A DNA stretch of 64,000 bases from Canibacter sp052085365. GTDB taxonomy: Bacteria > Actinomycetota > Actinomycetes > Actinomycetales > Microbacteriaceae. Where the stretch lies: positions 1-64,000 of the forward strand of contig JBQDFP010000009.1 of NCBI GenBank assembly GCA_052085365.1, read 5' to 3'. Below the pieces are notes generated by a model. That model saw nothing but the letters and a program-made list of their open reading frames with translations, searched no databases and had not been told where the DNA came from. Of the stretch, positions 1-7,712 are shown one piece after another. How positions within the stretch are numbered: the first letter of the stretch is position 1; every line of letters starts with the position of its first letter. Position numbers and translations under genes: made by a program.

Positions 1-1
1 C

Positions 2-82
2 GAAGAGTGGGATGAGATCGTGTTTTTGAAAAGCGGTCAGCTCAGGCATTTCTGGGAGAACCAGCTGCTGCCCCGGGACTAA
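2..82 (+). CDS. C-terminal end of an unidentified protein (partial)
   Basis: Frame 2 is open from the window edge to a TAA at 80-82 and encodes the last 26 residues of a protein, ending in LLPRD. The fragment is rich in Trp, Glu and hydrophobic residues (for example EEWDEIVF and HFWENQLL), so it reads as a folded, soluble C-terminus. I do not recognise the family. It converges on the minus-strand ORF at 96-374. Reality as a gene is inferred only from the clean open frame and protein-like composition. Confidence 0.45.
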   Translation, partial: EEWDEIVFLKSGQLRHFWENQLLPRD

Positions 83-95
83 ATGCGTGAAGAAT

Positions 96-374
96 TTATG
101 CCGCGCGTGCCACATCATCTTGGGTGAGTGTGACACGAGCCATATTTCCTCGGCTGTCTACTGAAATGCTCCAGCCGTTGCTCGTAAGGGAATCGAGGTC
201 GCTCTGTGCGGCCTCAAGGTTCCAAGTATCGAGAAGATAAAAAGTACGATCACCTGAACGGACGACCTGACGGCGTCCGACCCATGACGGAACGCGCGGA
301 GCATCAGTGGTGCTCAAGCTGTGAAATGGTGTTGCTTGGGTGCCAAACTGGCGACCCAGAGTTGGGTTCAACAT
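96..374 (-). CDS. Hypothetical 92-residue protein
   Basis: I place the start at the ATG at 374 and not at the upstream ATG at 425, because a GAAAGGA ribosome-binding site sits about 7 nt before it. The product is 92 residues with no signal peptide or membrane segment. The N-terminal half is Pro/Ser/Thr-rich; the C-terminal half (RTFYLLDTWNLEAA then SLTSNGWSISVDS) has the alternating pattern of a small alpha/beta fold. No family recognised. It stands alone, divergent from the acetyltransferase gene at 768 across about 390 bp. Coding status is moderately likely; function unknown. Confidence 0.5.
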   Translation of the reverse strand: MLNPTLGRQFGTQATPFHSLSTTDAPRVPSWVGRRQVVRSGDRTFYLLDTWNLEAAQSDLDSLTSNGWSISVDSRGNMARVTLTQDDVARAA

Positions 375-767
375 AGTGTTTTCCTTTCGTGCCGACTTGT
401 GCGCTAACGTTGCCTTCGCTGGCAATCACGATGCGCTGCGGCTGGGGTAATAAAAATCTTGGTGGCACTTTTTCGCCGGTAGGCGAGTGCTATCGCAGTG
501 AGTTCATAACTGTGACTCTGTCACCGTGGGGTTACCACGTGATGACGATCAGTTGAACTTCAACGATCCATTTGGCTCGCAACCTTTGTGAACGAGTTGC
601 GGTTTCTTCCGCCTGAGTTACCAGCGGCGTCTCAAATGGACTAAGAGATTCACTATAGCACTAACTAATGGTCGATGCAAGATCCTATTCTGTAGAGGGT
701 CGCGCTCGCCGTCGAGTCCTCATGCAGGCCTTGAAACGAGTCAGTGCCGCACCAGTAAACTGAACGG
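375..767. other. Gene-free region with nested inverted repeats
   Basis: This 393-bp divergent spacer holds no convincing ORF or tRNA on either strand. It contains three nested or adjacent inverted repeats: GTTGAA/TTCAAC at 552-564, CGCAAC (578-583) with GTTGCG (596-601), and an outer TCCATTTG (about 567-574) with CAAATGGA (about 633-640). These could form a structured RNA or be chance. I recognise no riboswitch or SRP RNA here. The right end carries the promoter of the downstream acetyltransferase gene. Confidence 0.35.
731..761 (+). promoter_or_regulatory. Putative promoter of the Eis-like gene, leaderless
   Basis: TTGAAA at 731-736 and TAAACT at 756-761 form -35 and -10 elements with a 19-nt spacer. 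The -10 ends 6 nt before the ATG at 768, so transcription would start at or next to the start codon, and no Shine-Dalgarno sequence is visible. Confidence 0.5.
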
Positions 768-2081
768 ATGACTTTGGACGCAACATCATTTGAAAAGCTT
801 GCCGCTTCTGGACTTGAATATCGTGAGATCAACCCAGACGATCATGCTGCTATCGATGCGCACTACCGATCAACGATTCGCGGATTCATTGATGCTGAGC
901 CGCGGGCAGAAGTGCTCGCTGCGAACCGTGCGCGCCAGGCAGAAACCCAGCAGCGGAGCATCGGTATTTTTGATGCGCAGTCAGAACAGGTCGACCTCCC
1001 AATCGCAACAATCGCGTCGTGGATGACTCAGATGACCGTCCCCGGTGGCGATATACCTTTGTGGGCGATCAGTGAGCTGACCGTTTCTGCAACGCATCGG
1101 CGTCGCGGTATCGCGCGGGCGATGGTTGAAGGCGAACTCCGTGACGCGGCAAAAGCCGGAGTCGCAGTTGCTGGGCTCACGGTATCTGAGGCCACAATTT
1201 ACAGTAGATACGGGTTCGGCCCGGCAAGCTGGCTGTCTGAACTCACTGTGGATGCGCGCCGTGCAGGGTGGCGAGCAGGTGAAGTAGCCGGAAGCTTTCA
1301 ATACGTTTCGCTCGAGCGGCTCGCAGAATACCTGTATGAGATCGCAGATCGTTCACGGCCACAACAAATTGGCACCGTCCACACAAGCCGCCAAGTGTAC
1401 CGACAAGTTGCCGGTATCGGTGCTAGACCAGACCACAAAGATGAGATGCGTGGCGTGGTCTATTTTGATGAACAGGGCGACGCTCGTGGAGCAATACAGT
1501 ACCGGGTGCACACTGACGGCGATTGGTCGCGTTCGGAGCTGATTGGCAATGTTACCGCTGAAACACCTGCCGCCCACGCGGCACTGTGGCAGTTTGCGTT
1601 GCAGCACGATCTGATCGGAACGGTCAAAATGGAAAAGTGCGCGATCGATGACTCGATTTCGTGGCTTGTAAAAGATCGTCGTGCCATCTCGACAAAAATA
1701 GAGGACGACCACTGGTTGCGCATTCTCGACACGAAAACTGCGCTTGAAAGCAGAAGGTATCGTGCGCCGCTGTCGATAACGCTGCGGGTGCATGACGATC
1801 TTGGCTTTGCGAGTGGATCATGGCAGTTCAGCACGCAAAAGGTAGACAACACTGAATACGGTTACGCCGCGACGCTTAGCGAGCTCGACGACGAAGATCA
1901 GGTTGATACCGAAAACAGCGTATTCCTTGATGTCTCGGAATTGGCCTCGCTCTATCTTGGGGGAGTCTCAGTCGGAGAACTCGTTGATGCTGGACGTATC
2001 GAGGGTTCGAATGCGAGTTTGCAAGCACTCGACCTCGCTCTGCGGGCTGCGCGTGAGCCATTCTTACGAGTGGGTTATTGA
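768..2081 (+). CDS. Eis-like GNAT N-acetyltransferase
   Basis: This 437-residue protein has the length and order of the Eis family: an N-terminal GNAT domain, a second degenerate GNAT domain and a C-terminal sterol-carrier-like domain. The acetyl-CoA pyrophosphate loop is seen as THRRRGIARAM near residue 107, followed by TIYSRYGFGPA near residue 142, which carries the conserved Tyr of the family. The C-terminus ends in an aromatic residue (RVGY), matching the family's use of the terminal carboxylate. Eis proteins of mycobacteria acetylate amines, including aminoglycosides at several positions; the substrate here is unknown. The ATG start is supported by a leaderless-type promoter. It stands alone and converges on plsC. 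Confidence 0.85.
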   Translation: MTLDATSFEKLAASGLEYREINPDDHAAIDAHYRSTIRGFIDAEPRAEVLAANRARQAETQQRSIGIFDAQSEQVDLPIATIASWMTQMTVPGGDIPLWAISELTVSATHRRRGIARAMVEGELRDAAKAGVAVAGLTVSEATIYSRYGFGPASWLSELTVDARRAGWRAGEVAGSFQYVSLERLAEYLYEIADRSRPQQIGTVHTSRQVYRQVAGIGARPDHKDEMRGVVYFDEQGDARGAIQYRVHTDGDWSRSELIGNVTAETPAAHAALWQFALQHDLIGTVKMEKCAIDDSISWLVKDRRAISTKIEDDHWLRILDTKTALESRRYRAPLSITLRVHDDLGFASGSWQFSTQKVDNTEYGYAATLSELDDEDQVDTENSVFLDVSELASLYLGGVSVGELVDAGRIEGSNASLQALDLALRAAREPFLRVGY

Positions 2082-2101
2082 GCAGCATTTGACCTTCGGT
2101 T

Positions 2102-2166
2102 AATAACTGGCGTTAACGCTTTGACGTTATTGGTTCATTCAAACGAACTACGACGGAGGAACCGTC
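2102..2166. terminator. Possible bidirectional termination region
   Basis: Between the convergent acetyltransferase and PlsC genes lie a stem AATAAC (2102-2107)/GTTATT (2126-2131) enclosing the palindrome GCGTTAACGC, and a short hairpin GACGG (2152-2156)/CCGTC (2162-2166). Neither has a good U-tract, so assignment as a terminator is weak. Confidence 0.3.
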
Positions 2167-2861
2167 TAGGCGCGCTCGCGGCCGGAGAGCCGAGCAATGT
2201 TGGTCATAACTTCTTCAGTAATCGCAGCCCGTGCTTTGCCCGCTGGCATGTCAGAAAAATGTCGTGTGTGGATCGGCGTTCCGAAGTGAATTTGGAGTCG
2301 ATACTTTCTTGAGAACAGGTATGCAAACGGCACCATTTTGTCGCTTCCGACAAGCCCCACCGGCACAATGCTTGCGTCGGCCGTCGCGGCCATCCATGCA
2401 GCGCCGGAATGCCCTTTGTGCAGGCGGCCGTCTCGTGAACGTGTGCCTTCAGGAAAAACCCCAACAACGTTGCCTGCTTCAAGGATGTGGCTTCCCGAAA
2501 TAAGCGCTGCACGTGAGTCGCGGCCAGAACTCCGAATAACCGGTACCCCACCAATGGACGTAAAGAACCAGCGACCGAGTTTGCTCGAGAACAGCTCGGA
2601 CTTGGTCAGAAACTGCACGGGCCTGGGGGATGCCACCGGGATGAGGATCGTGTCCCACCCTGACTGGTGATTACTTGCGAAAAGCACTGGCCCCGATTGA
2701 GGAACATGCTCGCGTCCTGTAACTCGGGGGCGATACAGCAGCGTGAGCAAGGGACGAAGCACCGTTCGGCCCAGGTAGTAGACAAATCCTGGCCGACCGA
2801 TATTCCTATGGGCATCTTCGTGGAGCGTCACCCAAATAAGTTTACGCGGCTCCAGGCTCAC
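2166..2861 (-). CDS. plsC: 1-acyl-sn-glycerol-3-phosphate acyltransferase (PlsC family)
   Basis: The 231-residue product transfers an acyl chain to lysophosphatidic acid to make phosphatidic acid at the membrane. All family blocks are visible: NHQSGWD (residues 64-70, the catalytic HX4D), GVPVIR (105-110) and FPEGTRS (136-142). It starts with GTG at 2861; no strong Shine-Dalgarno is seen, and a slightly different start cannot be excluded. It is a single gene, convergent with the Eis-like gene and divergent from a small ORF. Several paralogues with different acyl acceptors occur in actinobacteria, so the exact acceptor is inferred. Confidence 0.88.
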   Translation of the reverse strand: MSLEPRKLIWVTLHEDAHRNIGRPGFVYYLGRTVLRPLLTLLYRPRVTGREHVPQSGPVLFASNHQSGWDTILIPVASPRPVQFLTKSELFSSKLGRWFFTSIGGVPVIRSSGRDSRAALISGSHILEAGNVVGVFPEGTRSRDGRLHKGHSGAAWMAATADASIVPVGLVGSDKMVPFAYLFSRKYRLQIHFGTPIHTRHFSDMPAGKARAAITEEVMTNIARLSGRERA

Positions 2862-2960
2862 AGGCTGGGGCGGTTCGGAGTCAATACGAGGGACTCTAAC
2901 CCCCGCCCCAATCCCCGCCTGATCCCCCTAGCGAGCAGCATAAGTTAGGGGATCTGAAGG

Positions 2961-3122
2961 GTGCTTTCTAGCTTAAGTGATGAACCGATAACTACAACTT
3001 CCACAAAAGTGACTCAGGCTGAACCTATTGAGGTAGCGCAGACCGAGGTCGACCCGGTGTTGCCCCTGGCACTCGGAGCTGCTCTTGCGATACTCGCCAA
3101 GCGGGTTCGAGGGCGCTCATAA
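2961..3122 (+). CDS. Small ORF, 53 residues, unknown function
   Basis: GTG at 2961 to TAA at 3120-3122 encodes 53 residues. The N-terminal half is Ser/Thr/Glu-rich and the C-terminal half is an Ala/Leu segment (LPLALGAALAILAKRV) followed by basic residues, which suggests an amphipathic or membrane-touching helix. A strong hairpin terminator starts 39 nt after the stop, supporting a real transcript. The purine-rich GAAGG abuts the GTG, which is closer than normal for a Shine-Dalgarno, so the start is uncertain. It is divergent from plsC. No family recognised. Confidence 0.4.
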   Translation: MLSSLSDEPITTTSTKVTQAEPIEVAQTEVDPVLPLALGAALAILAKRVRGRS

Positions 3123-3160
3123 CGCACTGAATGTGTGCTAAAAATCTTCTTGAAATGACG

Positions 3161-3186
3161 AAAACCCCTGACTTATCAGGGGTTTT
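3161..3186. terminator. Rho-independent terminator after the small ORF
   Basis: AAAACCCCTGA (3161-3171) and TCAGGGGTTTT (3176-3186) form a perfect 11-bp stem with a 4-nt loop. The stem has an A-tract on one side and a T-tract on the other, so it could act in both directions. It lies directly beside the degenerate tRNA-Ser 3'-end copy. Confidence 0.75.
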
Positions 3187-3211
3187 CTCTGACTGTGACG
3201 GTCGGATTTGA
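3179..3211 (-). repeat. Degenerate copy of the tRNA-Ser 3' end
   Basis: These 33 nt match 3450-3482 at 30 positions by my alignment. The matching segment in the real tRNA gene covers the CCA, discriminator, acceptor stem and part of the T arm, plus the terminator edge. The rest of the tRNA is missing. The two copies are direct repeats 271 nt apart. This is either an attachment-site-like scar of an integrative element or the remnant of a tandem tRNA duplication. Confidence 0.6.
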
Positions 3212-3411
3212 GAAGCAGAGCGTCGACAAGAGCGCAAAGCACCCCAGCAGAAACCATCCCAGCAGGAACTTGCGGAGTTATATCGAAAATATCCGCGCCT
3301 CCGAAACGTGCAAAACGACCCCTGGCAAGAGCCACCCCGAGCATCCGAGTGGGAGGAGTGATTTTTTCTTTTGTTACCGGTGCGTTACCGCAAGACCAGT
3401 AGTGAGAAACA

Positions 3412-3457
3412 AAAACCCCCGCGATCCCAGTGTTTTCAAGGGATGTGCGGGGGTTTT
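3412..3457 (-). terminator. Rho-independent terminator of tRNA-Ser
   Basis: On the minus strand the tRNA is followed by AAAACCCCCGCACATCCC, a loop, then GGGATCGCGGGGGTTTTTG. This is a long, slightly bulged G+C stem bordered by an A-tract and a T-tract, starting a few nt after the tRNA CCA. Confidence 0.8.
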
Positions 3458-3460
3458 CTC

Positions 3461-3549
3461 TGGCGGTGACGGTGGGATTTGAACCCACGGTAGGGGTTGC
3501 CTACACAACATTTCGAGTGTTGCACCTTCGGCCGCTCGGACACGTCACC
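3461..3549 (-). tRNA. tRNA-Ser(CGA)
   Basis: The minus strand folds as a class II tRNA. The acceptor stem GGTGACG pairs with CGTCACC and is followed by discriminator G and an encoded CCA (3461-3463). The anticodon stem CAACA/TGTTG encloses the loop CTCGAAA, giving anticodon CGA, which reads UCG. There is a long variable arm, and the T arm GTGGGTTCAAATCCCAC is canonical. The long variable arm and anticodon agree on serine. Confidence 0.97.
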
Positions 3550-3613
3550 GCGTGAAAGTGTAACGGAAAACCGGTAACCGCGCGAATTCAGAACGAATGT
3601 CAGGGGCGCCTTC

Positions 3614-3619
3614 TAAGCT
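3614..3619 (+). promoter_or_regulatory. -10 element of radA, leaderless type
   Basis: TAAGCT lies 6 nt before the radA ATG, with no Shine-Dalgarno in between. No good -35 element is visible at the optimal distance. Confidence 0.4.
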
Positions 3620-3625
3620 GGCACC

Positions 3626-4963
3626 ATGGCAAAGTCTCGCGTTTCTTATTCCTGCACCGCATGTGGTTGGTCTGCACCAAAATGGGTGGGACGCTGTGGC
3701 GGGTGCGGTGAATGGGGCACTGTCACCGAATCTGCGAGCGCGACGGCATCGTCTGGGACGAAAACGCAGGGTGCTCGTGCTCCTGAGCGAGCGGCTCAAT
3801 CTATCACCCAGGTATCGAGCGATAACACACGACACGTGCCAACGAACATTTCAGAACTCGATCGTGTTCTCGGCGGCGGAGTCGTCCCGGGTGCCGCAAT
3901 TTTACTGTCGGGTGAGCCTGGCGTGGGGAAATCAACCTTGCTTCTAGACGTTGCGGCAAACGTGGCACGTACCGGCGCAAAAGTGCTGTACGCGAGTGGC
4001 GAGGAATCGACCGGCCAAATTCGTATGCGTGCTGAACGTACCAACGCCATGGTTGACTCGTTATTTCTCGCAAGCGAAACTGACCTTGCGTCAGTCCTCG
4101 GCCAGATTGAAGCGGTGGACCCCTCCCTCATTATCGTTGACTCGGTGCAAACCCTCGCCAGCGCCGATGTTGATGGGGTCGCGGGTGGGCCGGCGCAGGT
4201 GCGTGAAGTAGCTGCCGTCCTCGTGCGCGTCGCGAAAAGTCGAAACACACCAATTGTTTTGGTTGGCCACGTCACCAAAGATGGCACAGTTGCCGGACCA
4301 CGACTGCTCGAACACCTCGTGGATGTGGTATGTCACTTTGAAGGCGACAGACAAACTGCACTCAGATTCTTGCGGAGTCTCAAAAATCGGTTTGGACCAA
4401 CGGATGAAATCGGCTGTTTCGAGATGGCGTCATCGGGCATCGTGCCAGTGCCCGATCCGAGCGGACTCTTTTTGAGTCGATCCCCAGAACCGATAAGTGG
4501 CACCTGTGTAGCGCTCGCACTTGAAGGCCGTCGAGCCCTCCCTGTTGAGGTGCAGGCGCTCGTGGCTCCGAGCGCCACTCCAAACCCGAGGCGGGTCACC
4601 AGCGGCGTCGACTCATCGCGAGTTGCAATGATCCTCGCAGTTATGGAACGTCGTGCCGGTATTCGACTGCACGACAAAGACGTATACGTGTCGACCGTCG
4701 GGGGAGTGCGTCTGACAGAACCCGGCGCAGATCTTGCAATTGGATTAGCAATTGCAAGCGCAGCCACCGACACTCCGCTAGGCCACACCACGGCTGCAGT
4801 TGGCGAACTCAGTTTGGCAGGGGAGGTCCGGCCGGTAGTTGCACAGCAGCAACGAAGTTCAGAAGCCACCAGGCTTGGTTACCGCACTATTATTGATGCG
4901 AGTGCAAAAACGATTGCGCGAGCAGGCGAGATTGCAATTAGTGCTTCACGAAAGCAAGCCTGA
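3626..4963 (+). CDS. radA: DNA repair protein RadA (Sms)
   Basis: RadA is a RecA-related, DnaB-like ATPase that promotes branch migration and processing of recombination intermediates. The 445-residue product shows the N-terminal C4 zinc finger (Cys10, Cys13, Cys24, Cys27), the Walker A motif GEPGVGKST near residue 95, the family-specific KNRFG motif, and a C-terminal Lon-protease-like domain of the kind found in all RadA proteins. Length is typical. It starts with ATG 6 nt after a -10-like TAAGCT. It is followed 48 nt later by mqo, which has its own promoter. The tRNA-Ser gene is divergent from it. Confidence 0.97.
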   Translation: MAKSRVSYSCTACGWSAPKWVGRCGGCGEWGTVTESASATASSGTKTQGARAPERAAQSITQVSSDNTRHVPTNISELDRVLGGGVVPGAAILLSGEPGVGKSTLLLDVAANVARTGAKVLYASGEESTGQIRMRAERTNAMVDSLFLASETDLASVLGQIEAVDPSLIIVDSVQTLASADVDGVAGGPAQVREVAAVLVRVAKSRNTPIVLVGHVTKDGTVAGPRLLEHLVDVVCHFEGDRQTALRFLRSLKNRFGPTDEIGCFEMASSGIVPVPDPSGLFLSRSPEPISGTCVALALEGRRALPVEVQALVAPSATPNPRRVTSGVDSSRVAMILAVMERRAGIRLHDKDVYVSTVGGVRLTEPGADLAIGLAIASAATDTPLGHTTAAVGELSLAGEVRPVVAQQQRSSEATRLGYRTIIDASAKTIARAGEIAISASRKQA

Positions 4964-4974
4964 ACGTGACAATG

Positions 4975-5003
4975 TTCGAAGTCAACGACGAAGCGAGTAG
5001 ACT
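4975..5003 (+). promoter_or_regulatory. Putative mqo promoter
   Basis: TTCGAA (4975-4980) and TAGACT (4998-5003) are separated by 17 nt. The -10 ends 8 nt before the GTG of mqo, leaving no room for a ribosome-binding site, so a leaderless mRNA is likely. Confidence 0.55.
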
Positions 5004-5011
5004 GAAACATC

Positions 5012-6487
5012 GTGAGTAACAAGACTGTAGATGTCGCCCTTATTGGCGGCGGCATTATGAGCGCAACACTGGGCAGCCTAATCAAACAGGTCAGGCCAGA
5101 CTGGTCCATCGAGATTTACGAATCACGCAACGCAGTTGCCACTGAAAGCTCGAACCCGTGGAACAACGCTGGCACAGGCCACGCCGCACTCTGCGAGCTG
5201 AACTATATGCCCGAAGGTAAAGACGGAAGTTTAACTCCGACCAAAGCCATCAACATTAATGAACAGTTCCAGCTCTCACGCCAATGGTGGTCCTACCTGG
5301 TTGAACAGGGCATCCTCACAGATCCACCCAGTTTTATTAACTCCACGCCACACATGACCTTCGTTGAAGGCGAAGAAAACGTTGATTATCTTCGCCGCAG
5401 GTGGGAAATCCTGAAAGAAGAGCCGCTCTTCGCGGACATGGAATTCTCAGAAGACCCAGAGGTTATCGCTCAGTGGGCGCCGTTGCTCATTGATCGCCGT
5501 GCGAAAGACGAAGTCATCGCTGCTACGCGTTCACTCAGCGGGACTGACGTGAACTTCGGTGCGCTCACGCAACAGCTCATGGACTACCTCACTGAAAACG
5601 GGGCAGAACTTAAACTTCAAACTCAAGTCACGGACCTGACACGTAATGGCGATGGTTGGGACGTGAAGTACCGAAACCGCAATGGATTCAGTCGCGGCGT
5701 CGCCCACGCGAAGTTCGTGTTTGTCGGTGCTGGCGGCGGCGCGCTCCAACTTCTGCAAGCATCCGGCATCCCTGAAATCAAAGGCTTCGGCGGGTTCCCC
5801 ATTAGTGGTAAGTTCTTGCGCTGTGACAACCCCGAAGTAGTGAAACATCACCAGGCAAAAACCTACGGTAAAGCTAAAGTAGGTGCGCCACCGATGTCGG
5901 TGCCGCACCTTGATACTCGCGTGGTAGACGGTAAAACGAGTCTGCTTTTTGGGCCGTTCGCAGGTTTCAGCCCAAACTTCCTGAAAAAGGGGTCATGGTG
6001 GGACTTGCCGGGCTCAATCCGCCCTCACAACATCGGCCCAATGCTGAAAGTTGGCGTTACCGAATTCGCGCTCGAGAAATATCTGGTCAGTGAGCTGCTC
6101 GCAAATCGAGCGAAACAGCTCGAAGCGCTGCGCGAGTACTATCCGGGAGCCGACGCTGATGATTGGCACATGATTACTGCCGGCCAGCGTGTACAGGTGA
6201 TGAAGAAAGACCCCGAAAAGGGCGGAATCCTGCAATTCGGTACTGAAGTGATCACCGCAGAAGATGGAACCATCTCAGGATTGCTCGGTGCTTCGCCCGG
6301 TGCGTCAACTGCCGTGGTTGCAATGCTCGGCATTCTTGAAAAGTGCTTCCCAGAAGAATTCTCTTCGTCTTGGAAAGATACATTCAAAGCACAAATCCCC
6401 GCATTTGGTACCGGGCTGAACGGTGACGCCGAGGCTGCGCAAGACTCCCTCAAGTCCACAGCCGAAACGCTGCAGCTCAAACACTAA
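5012..6487 (+). CDS. mqo: Malate:quinone oxidoreductase
   Basis: This FAD-dependent, peripheral membrane enzyme oxidises L-malate to oxaloacetate and passes electrons to the quinone pool, acting in the TCA cycle. The 491-residue length is typical. The N-terminal dinucleotide-binding motif is IGGGIMSATLG (Gly12-Gly14), and the family block ESSNPWNNAGTGHAA follows near residue 45. The C-terminal GLLGASPGASTA is the FAD-binding block shared by Mqo proteins. The start is GTG, directly downstream of a -10 element. Many actinobacteria use Mqo as the main malate-oxidising enzyme. The gene is monocistronic and precedes the str operon. Confidence 0.97.
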   Translation: MSNKTVDVALIGGGIMSATLGSLIKQVRPDWSIEIYESRNAVATESSNPWNNAGTGHAALCELNYMPEGKDGSLTPTKAININEQFQLSRQWWSYLVEQGILTDPPSFINSTPHMTFVEGEENVDYLRRRWEILKEEPLFADMEFSEDPEVIAQWAPLLIDRRAKDEVIAATRSLSGTDVNFGALTQQLMDYLTENGAELKLQTQVTDLTRNGDGWDVKYRNRNGFSRGVAHAKFVFVGAGGGALQLLQASGIPEIKGFGGFPISGKFLRCDNPEVVKHHQAKTYGKAKVGAPPMSVPHLDTRVVDGKTSLLFGPFAGFSPNFLKKGSWWDLPGSIRPHNIGPMLKVGVTEFALEKYLVSELLANRAKQLEALREYYPGADADDWHMITAGQRVQVMKKDPEKGGILQFGTEVITAEDGTISGLLGASPGASTAVVAMLGILEKCFPEEFSSSWKDTFKAQIPAFGTGLNGDAEAAQDSLKSTAETLQLKH

Positions 6488-6517
6488 AAGATACTCAGCG
6501 TGTCGTGCATATCGCAC

Positions 6518-6550
6518 TTGCAAAAAAGTGCAATTCGCGCGTACCATAGA
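6518..6550 (+). promoter_or_regulatory. Putative str operon promoter and leader
   Basis: TTGCAA (6518-6523) and TACCAT (6542-6547) are spaced by 18 nt. The segment GCACTTGCAAAAAAGTGC overlapping the -35 is also an inverted repeat and could instead be a weak mqo terminator. Transcription from here gives a leader of about 220 nt before rpsL. Confidence 0.4.
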
Positions 6551-6777
6551 CAATTGGTGTGTTCCACCAGATTTCACTGTGTCGCAAACTGTTGCACAAG
6601 GAGATTGAGCGGAGACACCATCCAGGGTCCCTGAGCAATTCCCTGTTCACACCCCCACGGCATACCTGCACCAGTGACTCCCTCAAGAGCACAGCAGGTT
6701 CGTGAGAGCGCAAGCTCCCACATGCTGAACCAATTCCAGCATTGCTGTCACCGTGCAGCATTAATAAGGAGAACAAG

Positions 6778-7152
6778 TTGCCTACAATTCAGCAGCTCGT
6801 TCGCAAGGGGCGCAAGACCAAGGCTGTAAAGTCCAAGGCTCCCGCGCTTAAAGCGAACCCGCAGCAGCGTGGCGTATGCACCCGTGTGTACACCACGACG
6901 CCCAAGAAGCCGAACTCAGCGATGCGTAAAGTCGCACGTGTGAAGCTCTCAAACGGTACCGAAGTGACCGCCTACATCCCCGGTGAAGGTCACAACCTCC
7001 AGGAGCACTCAATGGTGCTCGTGCGCGGCGGCCGTGTGAAAGACCTTCCTGGTGTTCGTTACCGTATCGTTCGCGGTGCGCTCGACACTCAGGCAGTGAA
7101 AGATCGCCAGCAGGCTCGTAGCCGCTACGGTGCGAAGAAGGAGAAGAAGTAA
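6778..7152 (+). CDS. rpsL: 30S ribosomal protein S12
   Basis: S12 sits at the decoding centre and affects accuracy. I place the start at TTG 6778, giving 124 residues, the usual length; AAGGAG lies 6-12 nt upstream and the product begins MPTIQQLVRKGR. The signature TTTPKKPNSA and the loop GGRVKDLPGVRY are intact. Lys43 and Lys88, the usual streptomycin-resistance positions, are both wild type. An in-frame ATG at 6742 has no ribosome-binding site. It is the first gene of the str operon and its stop overlaps the rpsG start by one base. Confidence 0.98.
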   Translation: MPTIQQLVRKGRKTKAVKSKAPALKANPQQRGVCTRVYTTTPKKPNSAMRKVARVKLSNGTEVTAYIPGEGHNLQEHSMVLVRGGRVKDLPGVRYRIVRGALDTQAVKDRQQARSRYGAKKEKK

Positions 7153-7622
7153 TGCCACGTAAAGGCCCTGCTCCAAAACGTCCCGTTGTATCTGACCCAG
7201 TTTATGGTTCTCCAGTTGTCAGCCAGCTCGTAAACAAGATCCTGTTCGACGGCAAAAAAGGCCTGGCAGAACGCATCGTTTATGACGCACTGTCAACAGT
7301 TGCTGAAAAGTCCGGACAGGACGCTGTGACCGTTCTCAAGAAAGCGCTCGACAACGTGCGCCCCACACTTGAGGTTCGCTCACGCCGTGTTGGCGGCAGC
7401 ACCTACCAGGTTCCGGTCGAGGTTAAGCCACACCGTGCGAATACTCTCGCACTGCGTTGGTTGACCAGCTACGCAAAGACCCGTCGTGAACACACGATGA
7501 CTGAGCGTCTGACCAACGAGATTCTTGACGCATCCAACGGCCTCGGAGCCGCAGTGAAGCGTCGCGAAGACACCCACAAGATGGCGGAATCAAACCGCGC
7601 CTTTGCGCACTACCGCTGGTAG
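7152..7622 (+). CDS. rpsG: 30S ribosomal protein S7
   Basis: S7 nucleates assembly of the 30S head by binding 16S rRNA and lines the E site. The 156-residue product has the usual length and begins MPRKGPAPKR, with the conserved LVNKILFDGKKG and VEVRSRRVGGSTYQVPVEV blocks. The ATG overlaps the last base of the rpsL stop codon, implying translational coupling. It is followed after 90 nt by fusA. Confidence 0.98.
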   Translation: MPRKGPAPKRPVVSDPVYGSPVVSQLVNKILFDGKKGLAERIVYDALSTVAEKSGQDAVTVLKKALDNVRPTLEVRSRRVGGSTYQVPVEVKPHRANTLALRWLTSYAKTRREHTMTERLTNEILDASNGLGAAVKRREDTHKMAESNRAFAHYRW

Positions 7623-7712
7623 TCATCCCTTATCTGGGCGGCGCGCATGCGCTGCCCAGATACCTGGGAGAAGGAACCTCCCGACCTGTTCGAATCACTC
7701 AGAGGAGACCCC

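Larger units (their letters stand above)
3123..3460. other. Non-coding spacer between small ORF and tRNA-Ser
   Basis: Apart from two terminators and the tRNA-Ser 3'-end copy, I see no gene here. The sequence between the two repeats (3212-3449) has no convincing ORF with a ribosome-binding site. The apparent 116-residue minus-strand ORF across this stretch begins inside the tRNA and is an artefact. Confidence 0.5.

Noticed and set aside
2877..2915. A tRNA-like T arm on the minus strand upstream of plsC (GGGGG, loop TTAGAGT, CCCTC)
   Set aside because: The loop lacks the TTC of a real T loop and there is no acceptor, D or anticodon stem around it.
3138..3488. 116-residue minus-strand ORF across tRNA-Ser
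   Set aside because: It starts inside the tRNA gene and runs through two terminators; it has no ribosome-binding site.
6515..6532. GCACTT/AAGTGC hairpin after mqo as a terminator
   Set aside because: Only a 6-bp stem without a U-tract, and it overlaps the better candidate -35 of the str promoter.
6778..7152. Streptomycin-resistance substitutions in S12
   Set aside because: Lys43 and Lys88 are both wild type.
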